A stretch of 20,078 nt of DNA from Pseudomonadota bacterium (GTDB taxonomy: Bacteria > Desulfobacterota > Syntrophia > Syntrophales > UBA5619): assembly GCA_018896355.1 (NCBI GenBank), contig JAHIMW010000074.1:1-20078 (forward strand). The letters are read 5' to 3'. The notes under the pieces were generated by a model. It ran no database searches, was not told the origin of the DNA, and worked only from the letters and a program-made list of their open reading frames with translations. Both the position numbers and the translations under genes were made by a program. Positions 1-6,432 of this stretch are shown piece after piece (position 1 is the stretch's first letter; every line of letters begins with the position of its first letter).

Positions 1-1019
1 CCCCGGCGTGTCCGGAAGCCGAGAAAGAGCGCCTCCATACGGAGCTGTTCGTCGCTCAGGATTTCCCTCGATTCAATGGGTTCCCGCCCCGATTTCAGAT
101 CGCCGATATAGGCGTCAACGGAGCTGCGGTTCCAGCGCCGCTCGCGCCCCGAAAAGGAGTGGGCGGCGGGACCGAGTCCCAGATAGGGGACGTGGTTCCA
201 ATATTTGCGGTTGTGCCTCGATTCCCGGCCGGGGCGGGCGAAATTTGAGACCTCGTAGTGGAGATAACCTTCCTCTTCCAGGATTTCCGCCGTCCTGAGA
301 AAAAAGTCCGCCTGGCGTGATTCATCGGGGAGGATGAGTTCTCCGCGCCGGCATCTCTCCGCAAGAGGTGTTCCCTCTTCCAGCGTGAGCTGATAGCAGG
401 AGAGGTGGTCGGGGTTGAGGCCGATGGCCGTATCCAGGGTGGCAAGCCATGTTGTTAGGTGATTGCAAATGGGGACACGATGCGGCATCATGTCCCCATT
501 TGCCCCTCCTGCCGGGGAAGAGGGAAGACCGTAGATCAGATCCAGACCGATGTTTTCGAAGCCGGCGTCGCGCGCCCGGTGGATGGCGCCGATGGCATGA
601 AGGGCCGTGTGGCGGCGGCCGAGCAGCGCAAGCGAATCGTCGTCGAAGAACTGGACGCCGATGTTCAGGCGGTTCACCCCGGAGCGACGGAGCGACGCCA
701 GCAGAGGCGGGTTGATATCGCCCGGGTTGACCTCGACGGTCACCTCCGCATCCTCGGTGATTGCAAAGGCTCTCCGGAGCCCGGCGATCATCCCCTCCAG
801 ATCCGTCGCGGACAAGACGGAAGGGGTGCCCCCGCCGATGTAGAGCGTATCAAAGGAATCGGCCCACCCCCGGTAGAGCGCTGTCTCCCGTCTCAGGGCG
901 GCAAGAAAGGCGGGGATCCGCGTCCGGTTTGTGGTTGAGTAGAAACCGCAATAGGTGCACTTCCGGACGCAAAAGGGGATGTGGACGTAGAGACCCGGAA
1001 AATCGGTGCTCTCGCTCAT
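1..1019 (-). CDS. hemW: HemW-type radical SAM protein (coproporphyrinogen III oxidase-like), 3' end outside window
   Basis: The reading frame begins at ATG 1019 and runs off the left edge without a stop, so only the N-terminal ~339 residues are visible. The N-terminus reads LYVHIPFCVRKCTYCGFYS, giving the CxxxCxxC radical-SAM [4Fe-4S] motif. It is followed by the family segments LYIGGGTPS, EVNPGD, NIGVQFFDD and DLIYGLP, and later HNRKYW and GLGPAAHSF. HemW proteins bind heme and act as cytosolic heme chaperones; they are related to the oxygen-independent coproporphyrinogen oxidase HemN but are generally not the oxidase itself. The start overlaps the lepA stop (ATGA, 1016-1019), so it is probably translationally coupled to lepA. 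Oddity: between YGLP and TWLATLDTA, where homologs carry a few residues (typically GQT-type), there are 23 residues encoded largely by a palindrome at 465-503. The frame stays open through it. The HemW/HemN assignment rests on motifs and the lepA neighbourhood. Confidence 0.9.
   Translation of the reverse strand, partial: MSESTDFPGLYVHIPFCVRKCTYCGFYSTTNRTRIPAFLAALRRETALYRGWADSFDTLYIGGGTPSVLSATDLEGMIAGLRRAFAITEDAEVTVEVNPGDINPPLLASLRRSGVNRLNIGVQFFDDDSLALLGRRHTALHAIGAIHRARDAGFENIGLDLIYGLPSSPAGGANGDMMPHRVPICNHLTTWLATLDTAIGLNPDHLSCYQLTLEEGTPLAERCRRGELILPDESRQADFFLRTAEILEEEGYLHYEVSNFARPGRESRHNRKYWNHVPYLGLGPAAHSFSGRERRWNRSSVDAYIGDLKSGREPIESREILSDEQLRMEALFLGFRTRR
465..503. repeat. 39-bp near-perfect palindrome inserted in-frame in hemW
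   Basis: The arms are GCAAATGGGGACA (465-477) and its exact reverse complement TGTCCCCATTTGC (491-503). A second nested arm pair, GATGC/GCATC (479-483, 485-489), surrounds a single central base; positions 478 and 490 do not pair. This leaves 18 paired positions in 39 bases. It lies inside the hemW coding frame and adds about 18-19 residues relative to what I expect of the family. The GGGGACA/TGTCCCC core resembles the palindromic units seen near REP-associated Y1 transposases, but no transposase is present here. Confidence 0.75.
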
Positions 1020-2812
1020 TCCGTATCCGACTTCAGCACGGCGAGGAAGGCGCTCTGCGGGATGCTGACGTTACCGATCATCTTCATCCGTTTCTTGCCC
1101 TTTTTCTGTTTTTCGAGGAGCTTCCGCTTTCGGCTGATGTCGCCTCCATAACACTTCGCGATGACGTCCTTCCGGAAGGCGGAGATTGTCGTCCGGGAGA
1201 CGATCTCACCGCCGATCACCCCCTGGATTGCAATCTTGAACATTTGCCTCGGGATCTCCTCCTTCAGCCGTTCGCAGGCCTGGAGGCCGCGGGCGCGAGC
1301 CCGTTCGCGGTGGACGATCTGCGAGAGGGCGTCCACCTTTTCGCCGTTCACGAGGATGTCGAGAAGGGAGAGGGAACTCTCGCGATAGTCGATCAGGTCG
1401 TAGTCGAACGAGCCGTAACCCTGCGTAACCGACTTGAAGCGGTCGTAGAAGTCGAAGATCACTTCGGAAAGCGGCATCTCATAGATCAGCTCCGCCCGGC
1501 CGGGGTTCGGGTAGTTCAGTGTCGAGTTGATCCCTCGCTTGTCCATGCAGAGCTTCATGACTGCGCCGAGATAGCGTTCGGGAAGCATCATCGCCGCCCG
1601 GATAAATGGTTCCTCGGATTTGATGATCGACATCGGTTCGGGATAGTGGGCCGGATTGTCCACGAACAGGACCGTTCCATCCTTCAGCGTGAAACGGTAG
1701 CGGACGCTCGGGACGGAGAGGATGATCGAGAGGTCGTACTCCCGCTCCAGGCGCTCCTGGACGATGTCGAGATGGAGCAACCCCAGAAAACCGCAGCGGA
1801 ACCCCTGGCCAAGGGCGACGGAAGAGTCTTTTTCATAGATGAACGAGGCGTCGTTGAGCTTGAATTTGTCCAGAGAGTCGGCCAGGTCCGTGTAATCGTC
1901 CGAGGCGATCGGGTAGATCGAGGCGAAGACGACCGGCTTGACCTCCTTGAAGCCCGGCAGCGGCTTCGGGCAGGGGCGGTTCTCAAGCGTGATCGTGTCT
2001 CCGGTGCGGACGTCCGATACGGTCTTCACACCGGCGATGATGTAGCCGACATCCCCCGCGGAGAGGCTCTCCAGCTTCTGACGCTGGAGCAGGAAGTGGC
2101 CGACCTCCTCCACCCGATGCGTGGCGTTGTTGTACACCAGACGGATGATGTCTCCTGCCTTTACCGTCCCGTCGAAGATGCGGCAGTGGATGACCGTTCC
2201 CCGGAAGGAGTCGTACTTCGCGTCGAAGATCAGCGCGGCGAGCGGCGCCGTCGGATCCCCGTTGGGCGCCGGAATCCGCGCCACGATCGCCTCCAGTATC
2301 TCCTCGATTCCGATTCCCGCCTTGGCCGAACATTTCAGATGGGTGTCCGGATCCAGGCCCAGTTCCGAGTCGATCTGCTCGATCACCCGCTCGATGTCCG
2401 CCGAGGGAAGATCTATCTTGTTGATGACCGGGATGATCTCCAGGTTGTGCTCCATCGCCAGGTATAGGTTGGCGAGCGTCTGCGCCTGGACGCCCTGCGC
2501 GGCGTCGATCAAGAGCAGCACCCCTTCGCAGGAGGCTAGCGACCGCGATACCTCGTAGGTGAAATCGACGTGGCCCGGCGTGTCGATCAGGTTCAGTGTG
2601 TAGCTCCGGCCGTCCTTCGCGCGGTAGGGAAGCGAGACGACCTGGCTCTTGATCGTGATTCCGCGCTCCCGCTCGATATCCATGTTGTCGAGGATCTGGT
2701 TCTGAAAATTGCGGTCTTCCACGATGCCGGTGAACTGGATCAGTCGGTCGGCGAGCGTCGACTTTCCGTGGTCGATATGGGCGATGATGCTGAAATTTCG
2801 GATGTTGTCCAT
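1016..2812 (-). CDS. lepA: Elongation factor 4 (LepA), ribosome-associated GTPase
   Basis: A 598-residue translational GTPase. The N-terminus MDNIRNFSIIAHIDHGKSTL holds the G1 P-loop (AHIDHGKS, residues 11-18); DTPGHVDF (G3) and NKID (G4) follow. Domains II-IV and the LepA-specific C-terminal domain are complete, ending in GNVSIPQSAFLAVL, typical of the family, and the length is close to the usual ~600 residues. EF4 binds ribosomes and affects elongation and initiation under stress. I chose ATG 2812 because it gives the canonical MxNIRNFSIIAHIDHGK start and has an AAAGGGA Shine-Dalgarno about 9 bases upstream. The frame stays open further upstream to 3004, but those residues look non-coding. 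The stop codon overlaps the hemW start. Confidence 0.97.
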   Translation of the reverse strand: MDNIRNFSIIAHIDHGKSTLADRLIQFTGIVEDRNFQNQILDNMDIERERGITIKSQVVSLPYRAKDGRSYTLNLIDTPGHVDFTYEVSRSLASCEGVLLLIDAAQGVQAQTLANLYLAMEHNLEIIPVINKIDLPSADIERVIEQIDSELGLDPDTHLKCSAKAGIGIEEILEAIVARIPAPNGDPTAPLAALIFDAKYDSFRGTVIHCRIFDGTVKAGDIIRLVYNNATHRVEEVGHFLLQRQKLESLSAGDVGYIIAGVKTVSDVRTGDTITLENRPCPKPLPGFKEVKPVVFASIYPIASDDYTDLADSLDKFKLNDASFIYEKDSSVALGQGFRCGFLGLLHLDIVQERLEREYDLSIILSVPSVRYRFTLKDGTVLFVDNPAHYPEPMSIIKSEEPFIRAAMMLPERYLGAVMKLCMDKRGINSTLNYPNPGRAELIYEMPLSEVIFDFYDRFKSVTQGYGSFDYDLIDYRESSLSLLDILVNGEKVDALSQIVHRERARARGLQACERLKEEIPRQMFKIAIQGVIGGEIVSRTTISAFRKDVIAKCYGGDISRKRKLLEKQKKGKKRMKMIGNVSIPQSAFLAVLKSDTE

Positions 2813-3043
2813 AACTGCTTGTCCCTTTGGGCGGCCTTTTATCATGATTATCCGCAAGAGTAAAGAAAGGGACCAGAAAACTCCGTTCTCTGCGCCGGGG
2901 GTGGAGAATGGAGCAAAACGCTTTGGAGGAGGTTTTACCTGACGTGCACCATTAAGCGGTTTCAGCGGTCTTGCGGTTTGCCCGGACCCGTAATCCCCGC
3001 TCATTTTTATGAAAGCAGTAAGGATAGCGGACGCCGCCGATCC
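2813..3043. other. Intergenic region upstream of lepA
   Basis: This is the leader side of the leftward lepA gene. I see no recognisable gene, RNA or strong terminator. A GATAAT hexamer on the minus strand, just upstream of lepA, lacks a convincing -35 at proper spacing, so no promoter is called. Confidence 0.5.
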
Positions 3044-3181
3044 TCAAGGATATCCGCAACCATCCCGCGGATACCCTTCAACACGGATTCCGGCGATCAG
3101 GGCACCTGGTCCCTTGGCCGTCAATTCGTCGATGGTCATCACACAGGCGCCATTGCGGGAAGAAGCGCCGCAAAGGATCAT
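3044..3181 (-). CDS. Possible 45-residue ORF coupled to the DUF1161-type gene
   Basis: A short frame starts at ATG 3181, overlapping the stop of the upstream gene in the ATGA arrangement common in this window, and ends with TGA at 3044-3046. The translation begins MILCGASSRNGACVMTIDEL and continues with TAKGPGALIAGIRVEGYPRD. The composition is protein-like (no low-complexity or Arg/Pro excess) and there are three cysteines. I do not recognise a family. It could be a real coupled small protein, the remnant of a longer gene, or chance; at this G+C a 45-codon open frame is not rare. The main argument for coding is the exact overlap. Confidence 0.25.
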   Translation of the reverse strand: MILCGASSRNGACVMTIDELTAKGPGALIAGIRVEGYPRDGCGYP

Positions 3182-3402
3182 TTCCCGCGCGTGTAGAGGA
3201 TCTTCTTTGTTCCCCCGTCGCAGCTTCCGACGACCTTTCCGTCCTTGACCTGTTCGTTGGGAACGATCTCCAGGGTATAGGCCTTCACACCGTTCGCCTG
3301 AATCTTGGCGTCAATCTCCGCCTTGAGCTCTTCGCAGGCCTTCTTGGCAAACGCGGGCGTGGCGATCATCAGCAGCGCAACCGCAACCATCAGTTTCTTC
3401 AT
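3178..3402 (-). CDS. Small secreted DUF1161-type protein
   Basis: A 74-residue protein. The N-terminus MKKLMVAVALLMIATPAFA is a clear Sec signal peptide with an AFA-type signal peptidase I site near residue 19. The mature part carries ACEELKAEIDAKIQANGVK, then YTLEIVPNEQV, VVGSCDGG and TKKILYTRGK. The pattern of one Cys in CEELK and one in GSCDGGTKKI matches my recollection of DUF1161 proteins, and the two cysteines could form a disulfide in the periplasm. The function is unknown. A strong AGGAGGCG Shine-Dalgarno precedes ATG 3402. It lies between adk and lepA on the same strand, with no clear functional link to either. Confidence 0.85.
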   Translation of the reverse strand: MKKLMVAVALLMIATPAFAKKACEELKAEIDAKIQANGVKAYTLEIVPNEQVKDGKVVGSCDGGTKKILYTRGK

Positions 3403-3474
3403 GTCTCCGCCTCCTGTTACAATGAATTGTTAGTCAGAAAATCCCCGTTTTCATCGTTCGCAGATACTGCCGTG

Positions 3475-4149
3475 CTACACCAGCTTCGCGAGGAGGGCTC
3501 GGGAGACCTCCTTTACGCCGGGTGTGCCGTCCACATCGAGAATTGTGGCGCGCGCCCTGAAGTAGTTCACGGCGGCCAGCGTTCCCGTCATCGTGTCGTA
3601 GTAGATCCCGTGGCGCTTGTCGATCGCCGCCTCGTCCTGATCGTCGGCCCGGGCGGTCAGTTTGTCGCAGCCGCAGACGCGGCAGACCGGCTTCCCATCT
3701 TTTTCTGCAGGTTTGATCGCGTCGATGAAGATGTTGTTGGGGTGGTTGTTGTCCGTGGCGCAGAGCCGGCGGCCCATGATCCGCTTCTTGGCGATCTCAC
3801 GGTCAAGGAGGATTTCGATGACGTAGTCGAGCTTCATCCCGGCCTCCTGAAGCGCCTTCCTGAGGGCCTCCGCCTGCGCGAGATTCCGGGGGAAACCATC
3901 CAAGAGCCAGCCGCCTTTGCAATCCGCCTCCCGAAGCCGGTTCAGGATCATCGGGACGGTGATCGCATCGGGAACCAGCTCGCCGCCGTCGATAAAATCC
4001 TTTGCTTTTTTGCCGAGTTCCGTTCCATTCTTAATGTTTTCCCTGAAGATCACGCCCGTCTCGATGTGGGGGACGCCATACCGCTTCTGAACCACCGCGC
4101 CCTGGGTTCCCTTGCCGCTGCCATTCGGTCCGAAAATCAGAATGTTCAT
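3475..4149 (-). CDS. adk: Adenylate kinase
   Basis: A 224-residue cytosolic enzyme interconverting ATP + AMP and 2 ADP. The P-loop is GPNGSGKGTQ (residues 7-16), a variant of the common GxPGxGKGTQ. The NMP-binding segment has HIETGVIFREN. GGWLLDGFPRN (79-90) is the family signature, and GRRL precedes the LID. The LID is unusual: C130, H136, C156, C159 and C161 surround a long NNHPNNIFIDAIKP segment, instead of two tidy CxxC pairs. Zinc binding is therefore possible with a Cys/His set but cannot be settled from sequence. RADDQDEAAIDKR follows, as in long-LID kinases. I associate this LID form with Desulfovibrio-like adenylate kinases. ATG 4149 is preceded by AAAGGAG. It lies 109 bp downstream of the fmdB-type gene. 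Confidence 0.95.
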   Translation of the reverse strand: MNILIFGPNGSGKGTQGAVVQKRYGVPHIETGVIFRENIKNGTELGKKAKDFIDGGELVPDAITVPMILNRLREADCKGGWLLDGFPRNLAQAEALRKALQEAGMKLDYVIEILLDREIAKKRIMGRRLCATDNNHPNNIFIDAIKPAEKDGKPVCRVCGCDKLTARADDQDEAAIDKRHGIYYDTMTGTLAAVNYFRARATILDVDGTPGVKEVSRALLAKLV

Positions 4150-4258
4150 GTTCGTGAACTCCTTTCATGGGATGGGTCAAGCGGTCGCCGCCGCCTGTTC
4201 GCAAAGGGAAAATGCTATCCATTTTCTCATGACCCACGGCCATGACCGGTCAGTGTCC

Positions 4259-4471
4259 TCAGGAAGGGCCGCAACTGGTTGCGGCGCAGCTTCCGCACTC
4301 GGCGCCGCCGGCGGAGGTGTTGCCGATCTTTCCGGAAAAGGCGGACAAAAGCCGCTCCGCCTTCTTCGATCCGCACTTCGGACAGGCGACGGCTGTCTTA
4401 TCCTCCCGGCTCCGGAAGAGGACCTCAAAAGGTTCTCCACATTTTCGGCACTTGAATTCAAAAATCGGCAT
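4259..4471 (-). CDS. FmdB-family small zinc-ribbon protein
   Basis: A 70-residue protein beginning MPIFEFKCRKCGEPFEVLF, the hallmark of FmdB/putative regulatory zinc ribbons. C8/C11 and C30/C33 form two CxxC knuckles. The C-terminal tail is rich in Gly, Ser and Cys (ECGSCAATSCGPS), as is common in the family. The biochemical role is not established; a regulatory or metal-binding role is usually inferred. I place the start at ATG 4471 because GGAGGAGA lies just upstream and the conserved MPIFEF begins there. The frame extends 10 residues further but these look non-homologous. A promoter at 4562-4590 reads towards this gene and probably also serves adk. Confidence 0.88.
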   Translation of the reverse strand: MPIFEFKCRKCGEPFEVLFRSREDKTAVACPKCGSKKAERLLSAFSGKIGNTSAGGAECGSCAATSCGPS

Positions 4472-4561
4472 CGGTTTATCTCCTCCGGCGGACCGCAACA
4501 TCCCCCCGCTCCTTAACGATAGCGAAAGACGACAGGCCCTTGAACTTGATTTGTTGTCAGG

Positions 4562-4590
4562 AGATTAGAAGAAACCCCCGAAAATGTCAA
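4562..4590 (-). promoter_or_regulatory. Sigma70-type promoter for fmdB-type gene and adk
   Basis: On the minus strand there is a perfect TTGACA -35 (4585-4590), a 17-bp spacer and a TAATCT -10 (4562-4567). Predicted transcription begins near 4555, leaving an ~84-base leader before ATG 4471. Confidence 0.6.
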
Positions 4591-4781
4591 GGCAGATCGC
4601 ATGTGCGGTTGCATAATAAAACGGCAATGACCGGGCATCGTTTCAAGACCGGCCGGCCGGCGGAGATCTCCGCACATTTCTCTTGACAGCGGGAAGCGGC
4701 CGTGACAGTGGGAAGGCAGTATCCAGGCTGCCCCGTTGAAGCCGGGGTATGAATCGTGGAATCATAATAAAGGGGTTTGCC

Positions 4782-5963
4782 ATGGCCATCGCGAAGAAGA
4801 TCAATGGATTTATCACACAGTCTTCCTTCATCCGGAAGATGTTTGAGGAAGGGGGTCGTCTCAAGCAGAAGCACGGTGCGGAAAATGTCTTCGATTTCAG
4901 CCTCGGAAATCCGAATATCGATCCCCCGGAGGCCGTCAAGGCAAGGCTGTGTGAGCTTGTTTCCGCCGAGATCCCCGGGAAGCACATGTACATGCCGAAC
5001 GCCGGATATCCGGAGGCCCGAGCGGCCGTCGCCGCGGAGCTGAGCGCCTCCCGCGGGGTTGCGCTCTCGGCAGATCAGATCGTGATGACCTGCGGCGCCG
5101 GCGGGGCTTTGAACGTCATCCTGAAGACGATTCTCGACCCGGGAGAAGAGGTGATCATTCCGGCCCCCTTCTTCGTGGAGTACCGTTTCTATGTGGACAA
5201 TGCCGGTGGAGAAACGCGGATCATCCCGCCGCGGGAGGATTTCTCCCTCGATCTCGACGCGATCGGTGAGGCGATCACCGAAAAAACCAAGGCCGTCCTG
5301 ATCAACTCGCCGAACAACCCGACGGGGAAGGTCTATGACGAGGCGTCGATCCGGGGGCTTGCGGCGCTTCTCGCCGAACGGGGGAAAGCGCTCAACCGGG
5401 AGATCTGCCTCATCTCCGACGAACCCTACAGCGAGATCGTCTATGACGGGGTTACGGTGCCGAGCGTGATGAAGATCTATCCCCACAGCTTCATCGCCTC
5501 CTCCTACTCCAAGAGTCTCTCCCTTCCCGGCGAACGGATCGGCTATATCGCCGTGAATTCTGCCATGGGCGGTCTCGGGGAGGTGCTGGAAGGCATCATC
5601 CTCTGCAACCGGATCCTCGGTTTTGTGAACGCCCCCGCGCTGATGCAGCGGGCGATCGCCGGTCTTCAAGGGGTGCGGGTGGATGTGGAGACCTACCGGA
5701 GAAAACGGGATCTCCTCTGCGACGGTCTCGCCTCCGTTGGTTACCGGGTGACCAAACCGGAAGGGGCCTTTTATCTGTTTCCCAAAACGCCCATCGCCGA
5801 CGATGTCCGTTTCGCCGACGCGCTCCGGAAGCGGCGGATACTGACCGTCCCGGGGAGTGGCTTCTACGGTCCCGGCCATATCCGGATCGCCTATTGTGTG
5901 GACGACGCCACGATCCTGGGCGCGATCGAAGGATTCGGCGAAGCCTGGAAGGAATTCACATAG
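4782..5963 (+). CDS. Class I/II PLP-dependent aminotransferase
   Basis: A 393-residue fold-type I aminotransferase. It shows FDFSLGNPN near the N-terminus, the NSPNNPTG loop (N179), ISDEPYSEIVYD (D213 contacting the PLP nitrogen, Y216), the Schiff-base lysine K244 in SYSKSLSLPGERIGY and phosphate-binding R252. A C-terminal Arg in GHIRIAY would bind the substrate carboxylate. Members of this subgroup act on aspartate, alanine or aromatic amino acids; sequence alone does not fix the substrate. I prefer ATG 4782 (MAIAKKINGF) with AAGGGG just upstream over ATG 4749, because homologs begin close to MxIAK. It is divergent from the fmdB-type gene and converges on acyP with only 9 bp between stops and no visible terminator. 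Confidence 0.9.
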   Translation: MAIAKKINGFITQSSFIRKMFEEGGRLKQKHGAENVFDFSLGNPNIDPPEAVKARLCELVSAEIPGKHMYMPNAGYPEARAAVAAELSASRGVALSADQIVMTCGAGGALNVILKTILDPGEEVIIPAPFFVEYRFYVDNAGGETRIIPPREDFSLDLDAIGEAITEKTKAVLINSPNNPTGKVYDEASIRGLAALLAERGKALNREICLISDEPYSEIVYDGVTVPSVMKIYPHSFIASSYSKSLSLPGERIGYIAVNSAMGGLGEVLEGIILCNRILGFVNAPALMQRAIAGLQGVRVDVETYRRKRDLLCDGLASVGYRVTKPEGAFYLFPKTPIADDVRFADALRKRRILTVPGSGFYGPGHIRIAYCVDDATILGAIEGFGEAWKEFT

Positions 5964-5972
5964 AGAAGGGCG

Positions 5973-6248
5973 TCAATAGACGATATCGAAGTCGGTGAAG
6001 CCGCCTGCGGCGCTTTCCTCTGCAATCTCGAGATGATCCACCCTGGCGGGCGGCGTCCCGGTCCGGCACCAGGCGAGCATCGCCTCGGTCTCTTTCTGTT
6101 CCCCCTCGAAGACCGTCTCCACGCGATCGTCCGGGAGATTCCGGACCCAGCCGGTGAGCCCGAGCGCGCGCGCCTGTTTCCGGGTGTTGGCCCGGAAGAA
6201 GACCCCCTGGACGCGGCCGGAGATGAGGACGTGATATCGTTTTTTCAT
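5973..6248 (-). CDS. acyP: Acylphosphatase
   Basis: A 91-residue protein of standard acylphosphatase length, hydrolysing acyl phosphates to carboxylate and phosphate in the cytosol. The signature GRVQGVFFR occupies residues 11-19, with catalytic R19. GWVRNLPDD holds the catalytic asparagine N37. TVFEGE follows, then the C-terminal FTDFDIVY in place of the common F.ixY ending. ATG 6248 is chosen because the family starts there and AAGGTAG lies upstream; open frame further upstream is inside a mobile repeat. The gene lies downstream of ligA on the same strand. An inserted element (6261-6422) now separates them, and before insertion the start probably overlapped the ligA stop. Confidence 0.93.
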   Translation of the reverse strand: MKKRYHVLISGRVQGVFFRANTRKQARALGLTGWVRNLPDDRVETVFEGEQKETEAMLAWCRTGTPPARVDHLEIAEESAAGGFTDFDIVY

Positions 6249-6250
6249 TC

Positions 6251-6432
6251 TACTACCTTGTAACACTTTATCTTTCGTATATTCCCCTCCCTTGACGGGA
6301 GGGGGGCAGGGGGAGGGTGAAGCAACAACTTGGCGTCTTCGTGGCAACTTTTCCCCCCACCCTAACCCTCCCCCGCCAAGGGGGAGGGGATTGATTTGAG
6401 CTTGTATTTAAGAGTTACATGGTACTACCTTG
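6251..6432. mobile_element. MITE-like G/C-block element, copy 1, flanked by 10-bp direct repeats
   Basis: The core at 6282-6390 is an imperfect inverted repeat: CCCCTCCCTTGACGGGAGGG on one side and CCCTAACCCTCCCCC with CCAAGGGGGAGGGGA on the other. Outside the core, GTAACACTT (left) and the inverse AAGAGTTAC (right) form weak terminal inverted repeats. The perfect direct repeat TACTACCTTG occurs at 6251-6260 and 6423-6432 and looks like a target-site duplication. The right end overlaps the last codons of ligA; the left direct repeat overlaps the acyP ribosome-binding region. No transposase is encoded, so movement would need one in trans. Confidence 0.7.

Noticed and set aside
761..2467. Long open frame on the + strand opposite lepA
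   Set aside because: It is antisense to a complete, motif-rich lepA; its translation has no recognisable domains and reflects G+C-driven lack of stops.
2813..3004. N-terminal extension of LepA to 3004
   Set aside because: The conserved N-terminus starts at 2812 with its own Shine-Dalgarno; the upstream residues have no family match.
4587..5879. 430-codon open frame on the minus strand opposite the aminotransferase
   Set aside because: The + strand gene has every PLP-enzyme motif; the antisense frame is compositionally unlike a protein.
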